In this document: positions 10,593 through 22,397 of the stretch, piece after piece
Position numbering within the stretch: the stretch's first letter is position 1
How the letters are laid out: every line of letters starts with the position of its first letter
Origin: Cadophora sp. MPI-SDFR-AT-0126
Lineage: Eukaryota > Ascomycota > Leotiomycetes > Helotiales > Ploettnerulaceae
Length of the DNA stretch: 64,000 nt
Assembly (NCBI GenBank): GCA_020747065.1
Contig: JAGMVK010000002.1
Location: 2,852,001-2,916,000, forward strand
Direction of reading: 5' to 3'
The notes under the pieces: model-generated
Seen by the model: the letters and a program-made list of their open reading frames with translations, nothing else
Told to the model about the DNA's origin: nothing
Database searches by the model: none
Made by a program: the position numbers and the translations under genes

Positions 10593-12332
10593 CTACGCCT
10601 TAGCAGTCGAGTATTTCCACCCTTGAAGGTTATTCTGGAGACTCTTATCCAAACTCGCACGATACTCCGGCATGCCACCAGCCCCTAGTCTAAGTCAGTG
10701 TATATTCTTCTGTGTTTTGATTTGCATAGGAAGGAATACTTACAATTTAAAGGCTCAACCTTCCTACCAGGAATATTGGCACCCTGATACCAAGACTTCG
10801 CAAGCGGGAACAGCGTCTCATCCCACTTCTCCTGCATGCGCCTGCACCAGTCCTGCTCCGTCTCAGGGGTGCTCTCGAGTCTAGTAATACCCTTCTCAGT
10901 GGCCAGCTTGATAGCTTTCTCCACAAACTCGGCCTGGAACTGAGTGCAGCTCGGTCCGTTGCTGAAAGCCGTCGGTGCTTGGGGTCCGTACAAGAAGAAC
11001 ATATTTGGGAAGGTGGGAATCGCGATGCCCATGCTGGTCTTGGTGCCGTCTTTCCAGTGGTCTGCGATCGTTCCTCCAGTCGTGCCGCGGATGTCAAGCT
11101 GTGCCAGAGAACCAGTGACAGAATCGAAACCGGTGGCGAGGACTAGGATGTCGAGTTCCTCGAAGCCGTCCTTGTGCTTGAGACCAGTCTCGGTGACTTC
11201 TACGATCGGCGACTTGTTAACGTCGACGAGCTTGATGTTGTCCTGGCTCATGACCTCGTAGTAATTCTGTTCCAGAGAAGGACGCTTGGTTCCCCAAGGA
11301 TGTGGCGGCTTGGTTGGCGCGAGGATCTCCGCTTTCTCGGGATCCGGAATCCTCGCACGGGTCTTCTTGAACCAGAATTTGTACGCTTCATCGTTGGCTT
11401 TTTGATCGTACAGCATGTCATCGTATGTGTTGAGCCAGAAGCGGAAACCGCCTTGCTCCCAGAGATCTTCATACACCTTCTCTCGCTCCTCAGGACTGTC
11501 ATCGAAGGTCTTCTTTTTGAGGAAGTCGTATGTGAAGCCGGCGAAGGTGCCGCGAGTAGCCTCGAACTGCTTCTCGTAGAAACCGCTCTCTTTCTTGCTC
11601 TTTTCGTCTTCGGCATCGAGTTGGTGCTGACGCATGGGAAGACAGTAGTTGGGCGTCCGGATGAAACAGACGAGACGATCCACTTTGGGGCCGATCTCTT
11701 GAGCGACTTGAATACCAGAAGCGCCAGTACCGATGATACCGACTCTCTTACCCCTCATGCCAACATCGTGTTGTGGCCAGACTGCGGTGTGGTACACTTG
11801 GCCCCTGAAGTCACCGAGGTTCTTGACAGGTGGTGTGTATTTCTTGGAGGCGAATCCAATGCAAGGAATGAACCATCTGCATGATACCTCGGTGCCATCA
11901 GAGCATTCAACATGCCAGCGGTTAGTACTCTCGTCGAACCGAGCGCTATCCACGTGCTTGTTGAACTCGGTGTCCTTGTTCACTTCCCATACTTTCTCAA
12001 CATGATTGAAATATCTTCGGAGCTCTTTCCAACCGGCATATCGCTCTTTGAATGTGAAGTCCTTCCACAGCTCTTCGTCGAAGAGCTGGTAAATGGGTGT
12101 ATCGCTGTCGACTCGGGCTCCCGGGTAGCAATTCCAGTACCAAATGCCACCGGATGCTGAACCTTTCTCGTAGATCTTGACTTTGAGGCCTTGCTTGCGG
12201 AGTCTAGATGGTCAATCTCTGATAATGAGAATCCAGCAATGGAGTGTCTTACTTGTTCAACATGGTGAATGACCCGAAGCCTGCTCCAACGAGGAGAGCG
12301 TCAAGCTCTTGAACTGGTTGAACAGATCCCAT
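10593..12332 (-). CDS. Baeyer-Villiger-type flavin-dependent monooxygenase
   Basis: Exons (minus strand) 12332-12253, 12203-10744 and 10684-10593 give 543 residues, the usual length for cyclohexanone/phenylacetone monooxygenase-type BVMOs. FAD-binding GAGFGS is at 16-21; the BVMO fingerprint FRGQVYHTAVWP is at 159-170, matching F-x-G-x-x-x-H-x-x-x-W-P; the NADPH-binding GTGASG follows at 185-190. The last exon restores the family C-terminus NWAGGMPEYRASLDKSLQ; the in-frame stop at 10685 is inside the last intron (10685-10743), whose acceptor must be the second of two close AGs. Such enzymes insert oxygen next to a ketone using NADPH and O2, in ketone breakdown or secondary metabolism. No biosynthetic gene cluster is visible nearby, so the substrate cannot be told. 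It is convergent with the GIY-YIG gene. Confidence 0.93.
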
Positions 12333-15300
12333 TGTTGCGTCTTTCTATTTCTGTCTTTGAATTATGTCGTTTAGAGATTAAATTGTGTATGTTATTGCTG
12401 TCAAAACATGGGGATGTGACAGCTTTAAAATATTCCATCGGCACCTGCGTACTAGGCGCGGAACGGAGCCGAGGAAACATAACGAGAACATCCCATTGGG
12501 CTGTGCAACACTGAATCGTTCTGATAATGCAAGTGTGATGTAGTACTTTGAGGGAGGGGTTCAGTGTTGGTGACACTTTTGATGATTCTGGGGTGGGACC
12601 AGGTTTCTAATTGGCAGAGCCGCTCCCAGATCGTCAACTAGAGTACCCCCCCACCAACTACCCCGCGATCCGGAAATAAGTCTAATGAACTAGGTCGGAG
12701 CCAGTTCGTGGAGGACAGAGGCCAGACCCGCAAGTATTTCAAATTTGGCCTCTCAGTATCAAAGAGAGGGGGAAGGTCGCCGTCTGGCCGATCCGGATTT
12801 GCGGATGCAAGACGTGAAAACTGTGCTACCTTGCCGTGTGGTGCCAGAAATGCGAGTCAGATATGTTTTTGTTGCTTTTTATCTTCTCAGTGAGAGCGCT
12901 TGCCCATGATGGAGGATTGCTAGCCATGTCCGCGGGTAGAATACTGTTTTGGGAGATAATAAGCGCTCAACCTTGCAAAGAAGAGCATATCCACTACTTT
13001 GAATCCCGTTGATCCCATATCCGTAGTTCGGTTTTGGAACATGACCGAGAATGAGTTTCGGATCAAGGTGCGGGGTAAATACGAAAGATATTGGCCTCGA
13101 AACGGTCTTTCTCGGCATACCTGCCTCGTATCAAGGAAGGGTCGAAATATCAGACCACTTGATGAAGGTGCAGCTTCTGTAGGTTGCTGAGATTACTCCC
13201 AAACACTTTTTATGTCTCGGCACAAACTCGGTGTTGAATACGCAGGAAAGGACGCAGGAAAAGGACAAAAGGAAGAAACGCAAGATAGAAATGAGATGCT
13301 CATCCAAAAAAAAAAAAAGTTTCAAATCCCCATAGGAAATCCGCATCTGGCGCATTTTAACGCAGACAGCAATCCCAATGAGGGAATTTCAAGCGCGTAC
13401 AAGCCAAGTCACAAGCATTGTTTGAGCCAGTTGCACATCATAATACATGCAGACTCCTTCCAGGCATGCCTTGCAACCTTGAAAGATCTGTCTGTAAGGG
13501 CCGCAGGGTAAATCTCGCCTTTGCCACCATACTGGGAATGACTGGGTTGTCGCGGATGCTTCGATTGAGGTTTCCGTTGGAGAGCCTCTTCATCATGGAC
13601 AGCTGATTTGTTCAGCAAAATCAACATATAAAGCTCATTCCTAGTTGAGAAGCGATGAGATAGAGAAAATTAGCTGGTAGAGAGAAGCACTGATGGCTAA
13701 CGTTGATGGCTGGAGGGGGCACCTCAGCCTCAGCTAAAGGCACTCTGGCTGACTCAGCAGACGAATGATAGCGGAAGATATGGGAGGCTGAGTACTGCTC
13801 AACCACGATTAAAGCAGAGGTTGAACTCCCTAGAGACTCTCAAAATCTATAAGGCTCTCCGGATTTGGTTTCCTTATTCTGTATCTTGGAGGTACGAAAA
13901 TATAAAATTATCCGAGATTCAAGCTGGGAACGGGCGGGAGTATGGTGTCTTGTGTTTAGGTACAAGACAAACATGTCAAATGGCGTACAGAAAACTTAGT
14001 CGACCAGTGATCCGATAACGCGGCGACTGTATTAACAAGTAAGTGGTAGACCGTCTTCTTTGTAGCTTTCGAGAGTACAATTGATCGACCTCAAGTTGTC
14101 TGCACTTTTCAACTCCGTGTTGCTGCTTATGAGAAACTGAGAAGTACATTCCTGAGTCTAACTAGCAAAAGATAAAGCTGGTAGCTAAACTTTTGATATG
14201 GAGAAAGTAGAGCGAACATGAAATTCAAGCTGGCTGGGGCACACCTTGGTTTGCGATTCGAAGCCTCGAAAGGTCAGGGCTTCTCAAATCAACCAGAATC
14301 CTGCGAAAACCAACTGTACCACTGCAAAAAGGGCCATGAAGCAGTTTTAAGCCGTTTATAACTGCTCAAAGATCAATCCCTTATGTGTCAATAAGATATT
14401 GGTTGTAAAAAATTGAGGCGTTGGTGGCGGCCAGGAAATATTTCTCACTACCTCAGTAAGAGAGAAGAACGGTTCGCTGGGCAGGCTTGCATCTAATCCT
14501 GAAGGGATTCGAGACAAAAATTGAAGTACATTGTAGATTGACTGCAGAATTAAATCAGTATAAATGTCGTTGTGGTCTGTATATCTGTGGGTCAAAGTGT
14601 GGTTTCCCTTGTGGAGAAATCTTTTAATGATCGCCAAACCGATTTTTCGGGAAGCTGTTGATCGTTGTGAGCCCCAGAATTGGCTAGCATCACAGAGACA
14701 AATATCCAGGCACAGAAGACTCGTGGGTTTCTCCTATAGTCTTCAATGTCATGCAATAGACGTTTCTATTGAAACGATATTGAAAGCACTAAATCCAATC
14801 GATACATCTTCTTCAAGATAGATTAACGAAGGAATGTAACAAAGCACAACGACTGACTGATTAATGAGAGCTGGCCCACAGGCTGAAGAGAAAAAAAAAC
14901 ACGAAAAGGAAATGGACATAATTCCAATTGTTTAGTTTATTCTCAACCATTTCTGCCTCGATGATCTTGTACAATCAATTCCATGAAGCATTTGCGCAAT
15001 TTTTGATTCGCTACTCAGTCGTTCTTTCCCCATGGCAATCTTGAGATGCCCAATAACCTAGAAGGTACGCCCACCGAACTTTCCACTGCACACCTCGCTA
15101 ATTAACGACAATCAACAAGCCCTGTGCAGATCTTCAGATCATCTCCAATTGAGCGCCGGTATAAGTTCGCTATTTCAATAATCAAGGAGCCTTCACACGA
15201 CTGAGTTCGGTAACTGGCAATTCCGGCTTAGGAGCACTATATTGCGGGAGGAAGACGGAAAGTCTCGACCCGAGAGTCTTCGCTTGCAATGCTCGAGAGA

Positions 15301-16061
15301 ATCGATATCATAAAGTAGAGTATTGTTGGAAGTTTTACAACAAAAGAATTGGATTTCTAACATTTGGATTGAGGACAAAAGACCAACGGACTGAGGTAAA
15401 TTCCACAGAATACGCCACTGGCTTCCATGCCTCTCGCTAGCAGGAATCCAAGACATTCTCAGGCTTCGTCTCCTTCCTTTCGGTACCCTTATCGATCCTC
15501 TTCAGGGGTATTGTGGGGTTTATGGTATCATGGCGATCTGGCAGCATATCTGGAATACTTGCAAGACAAGCAGCAAGCAGCAATTTCTGGGGACTGAATA
15601 CAGACGATTCAAATCAGTCATATCTGCAAATTTCTAATCTTTCTTCCAAGGAGTTCCCTACCAGATATTACCTCGTCCCGTGGCGCATCCGTAATCAGAA
15701 CACAGCCCGTAATTTGCCACGCAACAGGGCCTTATCTTCCAGCTTATTGGGTTGGCACTTGGCATCATCGTCATCTATGATAACGCGCACAGTAAGGTCA
15801 TAGAACAAAGAACAATAGAGTAAATCATATATCGCAAGGAACTTCAGCTGAAACCATTTCAAAATATCTTCCCAAGTTCCAGCTGAAGTTCAGGTGGCAG
15901 AACTCAATCTAACAATCCCAACCCATCACCCCGCCGCCAAGGTCCGACAGCCCGCATCAAGCTGATCGCTCACGTCAGATTACCTCGCCCAACTTTTCCG
16001 ACAAAAAGGTCGTCGCATCCCTCCAAATCCGTGTCGCACACCCATCGCACAACATCGCACG
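12333..16061. other. Long gene-poor spacer (3.7 kb)
   Basis: Between the monooxygenase start (minus) and the DUF7053-like start (plus), so both promoters should lie here. All open frames are short, mutually overlapping on both strands, and none has a domain I recognise. There is a 13-A run at 13306-13318. No RNA gene or transposon ends were seen. The large size suggests regulatory sequence or an eroded insertion. Confidence 0.5.
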
Positions 16062-16855
16062 ATGCCGAAGACGCTCTTCACGACGATCACGCCGCTCCCG
16101 GCAGGAGTGTCGCGTCAGACAGTCCTCGAAACACTGCACGATCATCTCGAGATGATAGACTTGAACCCTGCGCATACGGAGAGACATCGAATCAATCCTC
16201 CCCCTGAAGCGACACCCGAAGAGTATCACTGTACGTGGTACCAGATTACGGATATGATTAGCTATCTGCCGGGGTACAAGGGGAAAGTGTCGTTTAAGGC
16301 TTGTTTTCATGATTTGGCGAATGGGTTGCAGAATCATGTTTATGCGCCGATGGGTTTGGATATCAAGGAGAAATGGACGTTGGGGGGAAACATGCCTGGA
16401 GAGCCTGTTATGCCTGCGGAGATTGGGATTGGGGCACCGATAAGCGGGTTGTATCTGAGGGAGGATGTTGAAAGTGAGATTTTAACGCTTCTTGAGTTTC
16501 TTTGCTAATACTTTCAGTGAAATGCAATTTTTTGATGACTCGCTTCGTTCGGAAGACATTGAAGGATGCTTTGGCCACACTTGTGGCGAGATTGGTTGTT
16601 AAGGCGCAATTGCAGGAAGCTGCGGAGACGAATAAGAGGTTGGAATGGGCAAGTCCACCTAATAGCCCGCCTTTGAGTCCACCGAGTGCTGGAGATGGGA
16701 GGTTTCCGAGGTATAAATCGAATCGAATGAGTACTCAGACGGCGGTTAGTGAGATGGAGGGAAGCCAGAAGAGTCCGGGTTTTGCGAGGAGCGATAGTGG
16801 AAGGTATCCTGTGGAGTTGAGGAGTGATACTCATGCGCCGGTGGAATTGCCTTGA
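16062..16855 (+). CDS. DUF7053-like fungal protein
   Basis: Exons 16062-16473 and 16518-16855 (44-nt intron with a GCTAATA branch) give 249 residues. Conserved blocks of this fungal family are present: ITPLPAGVSRQTVLETLHDH near the N-terminus, MIDLNP, CTWYQITD, GKVSFKACFHDLANGLQNHV, APMGLDIKEKWTLGG, LYLREDVEMKCNFLM (spanning the splice) and VARLVVKAQL. The fold recalls START/polyketide-cyclase-like proteins, but no biochemical role is established. The C-terminal ~65 residues are Ser/Pro-rich and probably disordered. The splice is fixed by family similarity: it joins GAA-A to TG-AAA, giving the VEMKC block. It starts right after a long spacer and has no partner nearby. Confidence 0.82.
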
Positions 16856-17784
16856 GGAGGATCGGAATGGCGTTTTTTTGATACCCTTGGGATTTGGTTT
16901 GGAGGGTTATGGTGTTTTGGGTTTATGAAGTTATGATGGTGATGTACTGGTAAGGAGGAATGCTTGTTGAATTTGGTGATTCTTGGTTTTTGTTCATACG
17001 TCTGTCTTCAAATCTTGGAAAGCCTGGGGATATGTGAGGATTTGTTAGAGTCACGTGAAAGGGGTACAGTTTTGGTGTTTTGTTCCTCGTGAGCTTTTGA
17101 AGCAGCGCCTTCTCCGACTAAGCTAAGACTTTGGTATACTTTCCTGGAAATAGATGGAAAGTCTCTCGCTAAGTGGAATCATAGAGACGTTGTGGTGGTT
17201 GTGACAGCGGATGCGCTTGCACTTAGTGGCGACACTTGACAATTCTGGTAGCTACCGGCGCCGGATTGATAAAAGAAATGCTATGTCTGTTAGTATGAGA
17301 TTGTATTTCAAGCTACGGTGGCGCTGGTATCTGCTCTCATTCTAGAAGTTGAAAATCGTTGAAGTGTTGCCAGAAGTGTGGTGAGGAGCTGTGCTGTGAC
17401 GATGGTGGCCCTAAAAAGTCGGCCGACGGAACTGGCTCTTGTGGACCTCATGGCCTCTTTAACTTGATAATTGAAGAGCTTACGGGATGGGACGACGAAC
17501 CAAACTGCGAAGCTGCTTTTCGGTACTCTGGCATTTTTTGTGTATTTCGTAACAGCAAAAAGACCGAGTCTGATGCTCCGGGGACTTTGAGGAATATCGC
17601 CCCACTTGCACATGCTTTTGCATACAAGGTTCAAATAGCACGACTGAGCGCCCAGCTGAGCCAGCGTGTCCATAATCAGTGGGGTTTCCTTCCTCGCTAA
17701 GCCGAAGAGTGGTCGCACAGAATCACAACGGAAAAAATGGCAAAAAGATATTTGGGATAGATGAATGAGTTTAACATTCGCGAT
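16856..17784. other. Intergenic spacer
   Basis: 929 bp between the DUF7053-like gene and the tRNA. A Cys-rich frame at 17359-17700 (plus) begins only with TTG, and a 136-codon frame opposes it at 17308-17718 (minus). Neither has a recognisable domain, and I do not call either. Confidence 0.5.
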
Positions 17785-17942
17785 TGGACTCGCGGGGAAT
17801 CGAACCCCTGTTCGGGGAATCAGTATTGATCAGAGAGAACAGGCTGCGTAGAGACATACCGGACCACTCCCAGTTAAGAACCTTAACTGTTGCGCCTTCA
17901 GGCGATTGCTAAGGGAGTATTATACCACTAAACCACAAGCCC
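17785..17942 (-). tRNA. tRNA-Ala(AGC) with an anticodon intron and a T-arm insertion
   Basis: Read on the minus strand from 17942: a 7-bp acceptor stem with the G3-U70 pair that marks alanine tRNAs, a D arm starting GTTTAGTGGTA, an anticodon stem CTCCC/GGGAG and loop TTAGCA-T giving anticodon AGC, and discriminator A at 17785. As I recall it, the anticodon arm matches yeast tRNA-Ala(AGC). Two extra segments interrupt it. The first, 17906-17873 (34 nt), lies after position 37, the canonical intron site, and folds into two hairpins. The second, 17858-17807 (52 nt), lies inside the 5' strand of the T stem; removing it restores a perfect CGGGG-TTCGATT-CCCCG T arm. The B box (GGTTCGATTCC) and A box (TGGTTTAGTGG) are intact, so pol III could transcribe it. 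A 72-nt tRNA remains after removing both. It could be a tRNA pseudogene with an inserted duplication, since a T-arm intron is not standard in fungi. Confidence 0.7.
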
Positions 17943-18904
17943 TAACGGTGTATTTGAAGCATTTTGGCTTATTTGAATTCTAGTTGATGTTAAAGATTTG
18001 CCACTTGCCACAGCCGACCGCTGACCGCTCCACTACCCCGCACAGAACGGGGCTGGATTGGTGATCACTACCATACCTCAAACATGCGAACATACAAGCT
18101 ACTTTATCTGCTTTGCTTCAATGGCAATGCGCTAGAAGAGAATTACAAGTCCAGTCAGCAATCAGCCGCCCTAGCTGAGAGATCGGCGACGCAGCCACAA
18201 GCCTAACAGCAGCTATGCGAGCAACTTCAACCATTGGACATGAGTAAAACATACTGTACCTTTGATCTACGAACAAAAGCTTGATAGCTTGTACCAGATT
18301 TGTTGTCAAATAATTGAGAGGTACATCTCGGTTGCAAACCAGGTTGGGGCAGGGAAATGAAACCGCCTCGCTTCGGAAGCGAACCGAGGCGAGGTTTCTC
18401 CTTTCACCATCAGAAAACTCGCCAGCAACACCAGGAGACCTACTTTGCGTGTGGACTGTTTTTTTAAGTAGTCAATTGGTTGTGGTGGGATTGATCTACC
18501 AGTAGATGAACAGAATGTTGGTACAGGTGCTGCTCTCTCAGCATTTGCGCCCTCCGGATTCTTCACTTTCTACAAAGCCCCGCATGTAAAGTTATATTTC
18601 ACAAACCAAAGACTTTGAGTTCTGAAGATGACAGATTGATTGATGACTGAAACGAGCCGAGGCTCATGAATGCGCTGATATCGTCGAAGGGAGCAACTAT
18701 CTTACAACTGTTCCGAGTCTCCACCAAGCAATGAGCAAAGCAAAGTCCAACCTCTCATGCATATCGCAGCATTCAGACTATCAGATGTCCCTCACCATGA
18801 TTTCCTCCCTTCCTAATGTTCTGTGTTTCGCAACAGACATTGAAAAACATAACACCCAGGCAAAGATTCCAGCCCCCACGGACCTCCCAGAACCACTTTG
18901 CTTC
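17943..18904. other. Intergenic spacer
   Basis: 962 bp between the tRNA and the C2H2 gene's stop codon. Only short chance frames; one minus frame at 18306-18566 has a hydrophobic stretch but no recognisable domain. Nothing is called. Confidence 0.5.
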
Positions 18905-19606
18905 TCATGGCTCGATACCCATGATCTTCCCAAATGCTATGACCTGATCGGCACGAGTATGGGCTGTGAGCATATGGAACGAAAGACCCTTCATAGAGAC
19001 CGTCTGGTGGCAAATTTCACACTCAGTGACTAGGCGAGGAACTCCTGAGCAGTTGCGGTTCTGATGGTCTCTCAGATTCGTCTCATTTTTAAGTACTGAG
19101 CCGCACTTCTCACATGTAACTTGGGTGCTGTGGTGAGAATTTTGAAGATGCCTATCCAAATGGTACTGCATGGTAAAGGTTTCCTGACATTCGTCGCATT
19201 GAAATGGGCGAGACTTGTCAACTACCTCATTTTTGCGATGAAAGTGGCTGATGTGTGAATCGAGATCGTCTTCGGTCTTGAAAAAGTAGACGCAGCCGGT
19301 CTCTGTTGACTCAGGACACTCGAGTCTCTCGAAGATGTGTCTTTTCAAATGCTTCCTAGCTCGCGAAGACTGCTTTGGAGCGTCGAATGCGGACCCACAG
19401 AACATGCATGCCCGCTCAGCTTCAGCACTTTGCATGACTGTATCTACGAGATGATCGGTTACCGCTCTGATACTAGAGAACGTCTTGCCGTCAGTGGGAC
19501 TGATGAAATATCCTTCGTCATTCTTGGATAATGGAATTTCTTGCACTGAGCGATTTGAACTCTGAAGGCTTTCTTGGAATCGTTCTTGCTTGGCGACAGC
19601 GTTCAT
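18905..19606 (-). CDS. C2H2 zinc-finger protein (possibly 3' part of the upstream ORF)
   Basis: From the first ATG in frame (19606) the ORF has 233 codons, but the same frame extends back without interruption to a TAA at 19682-19684 that ends the NYN-like ORF. Zinc-finger elements in order: CMFCGSAF with HLKRHIF, a variant finger CVYFFKTEDDLDSHISHFH, the canonical FQCDECQETFTMQYHLDRHL with NSHH, CEKCGSVLKNETNLRDHQ with NC (a C2HC type), and CEICHQTVSMKGLSFHMLTA with H. They may bind nucleic acid or proteins. An intron 19562-19729 (168 nt) or 19589-19729 (141 nt), both phase 0, would remove the TAA and fuse the two ORFs into one protein; its donor is GTAAAT and the acceptors are CAG or AAG. 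I think the fusion more likely than a separate gene whose promoter lies inside another ORF. Confidence 0.65.
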   Translation of the reverse strand: MNAVAKQERFQESLQSSNRSVQEIPLSKNDEGYFISPTDGKTFSSIRAVTDHLVDTVMQSAEAERACMFCGSAFDAPKQSSRARKHLKRHIFERLECPESTETGCVYFFKTEDDLDSHISHFHRKNEVVDKSRPFQCDECQETFTMQYHLDRHLQNSHHSTQVTCEKCGSVLKNETNLRDHQNRNCSGVPRLVTECEICHQTVSMKGLSFHMLTAHTRADQVIAFGKIMGIEP

Positions 19607-19681
19607 GGATACTTTGACGGCTTCAGGCGCAGGAGAAAAATTGTCGGTGTCGACAGGCAAAGCATTGCGGAGTCCGAGCCC

Positions 19682-20788
19682 TTAAAGCTTGTTCGCCCGA
19701 GAAGCCTTGGCCATATCTTCTTTATTTACTGCGATTCTTGTAAGTTTGTTCAGGAAGTCTTCGTAGTACGGTTCGATGATACTACCCCTTGCTTTCTCGT
19801 AGAATTGAGTAACGAGCAAACGGAGATTGAATAGGCAGAACTTGGAGTTCGACCACCACACCATGAGCTCAATCTCGACTCCTCTCTCAAGAAAAGGTTT
19901 GAGAAATCTGGCGAAACCAATCATATTGGTGCAAATCCCATCTGCTTGGCTGCAGGTTAACACAACTTTCTGGCCGCGATCAGCTTGCTCCAAAAGACTT
20001 CGAAGCTCGGCAATGCCATTTGACATTGAATTCTCGAAGTCGGTGTTAGATGATCCGAAGATAACAATGCGTTCTTGGCGGGGATTGCAGCAAGATGGAA
20101 ACCCGAAATCCTCGTGGCATCTGCGCATGTAGAACTCACTGTACTTTCCGGACCGCTCATAGCAACTTGCAGTTTCCGCGTCGAAATAGAGCTTTGGAGG
20201 TCGACTGCTCTTTCTGCTGATGCCGATGACCATGTGGATATCATCATGGATACGGACCTTGCAGCGTACAGGCTGGAGTAGCTGAGGTAATTTGAAATTC
20301 TCATCACCCGACAATCCAGAACTCATTGCACCAGAAGGTCTCAGAACACTGAAAAGCCTTTGGAATTCTGGATCTTCCATGAGCTCGGATAGAGTGATCG
20401 TTTTCTCAATGCTGTAATTGAAGCTGGAACGGGATTGTAAGGCTTCTAGCTCACCCATAATCGAAATGAAGCACTGTCTAGTTGAGTCTCCTGTTGCTTG
20501 GAATCGCGGTCTTCGGGTGTCTGGCGAAGGGAGGGGCTCGGATTCAAGTGCATTGTCCTCTGACATGGCAGCAAAATCAAAGACAAGCAAGCTCGATTGA
20601 GACATTACCGTTTCGGTGGGCGTCGACGTGGGATCATTGACCTTAGTATCTTCGTCAATTGTTCTGCCTTTCGTATGATCAACTTTTGGGCGAATCATAA
20701 TAGACGGCGCTGATTTGGATCCCTTCAGCCAGCTGGTGAGGGTCGAGTTCTTGGCATTGTTCTGAGGATGCTTCTTGTACTTCGGCAT
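19682..20788 (-). CDS. NYN/PIN-like domain protein
   Basis: ATG at 20788, 368 codons to the TAA at 19682-19684. The first ~115 residues are polar and probably disordered. After that come VRIHDDIHMVIGISRKS, ERIVIFGSSNTDF and KVVLTCSQADG followed by RGVEIELMVWWSNSKF. The last two blocks resemble the later half of NYN (PIN-like) nuclease domains, where an acidic motif in a strand-turn is followed by 'R-G-x-x-V-E-V-x-x-W'. The acidic residues are sparse, so activity is uncertain and the family call is tentative. It is followed 75 nt after the stop, in the same frame, by the first ATG of a C2H2 zinc-finger ORF, which suggests one nuclease-like plus zinc-finger protein. Confidence 0.55.
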   Translation of the reverse strand: MPKYKKHPQNNAKNSTLTSWLKGSKSAPSIMIRPKVDHTKGRTIDEDTKVNDPTSTPTETVMSQSSLLVFDFAAMSEDNALESEPLPSPDTRRPRFQATGDSTRQCFISIMGELEALQSRSSFNYSIEKTITLSELMEDPEFQRLFSVLRPSGAMSSGLSGDENFKLPQLLQPVRCKVRIHDDIHMVIGISRKSSRPPKLYFDAETASCYERSGKYSEFYMRRCHEDFGFPSCCNPRQERIVIFGSSNTDFENSMSNGIAELRSLLEQADRGQKVVLTCSQADGICTNMIGFARFLKPFLERGVEIELMVWWSNSKFCLFNLRLLVTQFYEKARGSIIEPYYEDFLNKLTRIAVNKEDMAKASRANKL

Positions 20789-22397
20789 GGTTGAAATTTG
20801 CGCGGAGGAATACGAGGCACAGCCGAACGTCCAACAGTAGTAAGACGCGCCACAGAAAGCCAGGAAGTCTCAAATAGTGCTCAGAAAACGATAGATAGTG
20901 TTTTGGGTAGGATTTACGCGTCGGGGTTCGAGGTGGACTTCTAGCAAAGTCAGTAACCGTTCAGAAGGAATGCAATGTCATCAACTCACTTTGAAAAACG
21001 AGAACGAAGTGGAAGCCAAGGATGATTCTTGTGGTGGTACCAGAGGTCGCAGATGCTCAAGTTGCAATCCAATGTCCCACGTTTCTCCGAGACCAGTTGA
21101 ATACGCTTCCGGCTGTGAGAATCCTGCAGAGAAGCGTCGGACACCTGCTAGATATCGACGCGTAAACGGAATGTAGGTGTCTTGAGACTCGCTAGAGACA
21201 ACGATTTGAGGCTTGGCTTGGGCTGAAAAGTATCCTGGAGGTCTGCCGCAACGTTAGCAAGTCTGCGAGGTCAATTGGAATGTCCTGAACTTACCTAGGA
21301 AGATGAGAAGCGGTTCTTCACCCAGATCTACCTGGAAGTATCAAATACCTGGTACTATCATCTAATGGACCTTTGAATGCAGGAAGATCTGGGACAGATT
21401 GGCAATTGCATCGCCGAATGAAAATTTCTGATCTTACCTTGACACTCAAGACGATGAAGAGGAGAACAAGGACAAACTCGTAGTCCAATATCCTTGATCT
21501 CGTACGAAGAAGGGCTACGGATGGAGGGAGATTGGTTAGTGTTGCGGAGAGAAGAGAAGGTTGAAGAGAATCCGAATTGAAGATGTGCGCAAGCTTTGGA
21601 GTCTCGACCACGTTCCTTCCGTATTCGGACTTCGCTTAACATCAACACGGAAGGCACGATCGTGACCGCAACCACGACCACTAACATCGACTCCAGTCTG
21701 AACTACAACGAGGATTTTTTATAATAAGAGGCAAGCCGTAGGATGACCGTATTGTGTTCGCAGATGTGGAAGACGCGTTTTGATGTTCTGGCTGTCGAAA
21801 TGGCGGACGCATTGTTGATCTTGTTCGCGGATGTGAGAAGGACGGAAGAGGAACTGTACGCAGTCGTGGGACCGCAGAGGCAAGTCGAATGAAAATTGTA
21901 CGCGTCCAAGAGACCGCAGCGCTGGTGCAGTTCGACGCAGGAAGGAAATTACTCATCTGTGAGAACATTGGTATGGAGCAAACTGTGCTCTAGGCTGGAC
22001 CGATTACGCGCTTGTTCGAACGCTGAGAAGATTTGGAGATGTCGAAAATGTACGCATTCATGAAAATGCAATGTTTGTGCAGCGAACAGATTGTCGATGC
22101 TGGAACTCTCCGAGACGGCTAGCGGAGTTGAAGTATTGACACATTCGTTGGAATTGTTTTGATGTTCGTGTAGCGAACAAATGGTCGATGCAAAGTTTTT
22201 AACAACCAGATCGTTGGATTGGCGAGTTGCATGTTCTGGATTGCTACAGTGAACATATTCGCAGATTTTGGGCTCGATCGTTGGACAGATTGAGTTGATG
22301 ATGATATTCTGGACTCGACTCGAAATGTCAAGCGAAATCTTTGACAGGTGTTGGAATTATCTCTCCGACGGAAGGGGGTTTGAATTTAATAACATGG

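Noticed and set aside
10685..10743. Premature stop at the 3' end of the monooxygenase
   Set aside because: The stop lies inside an intron; splicing yields the normal C-terminus NWAGGMPEY.
17308..17718. Two overlapping frames (113 codons plus, 136 codons minus)
   Set aside because: The plus frame has no ATG start, neither shows a known domain, and they oppose each other.
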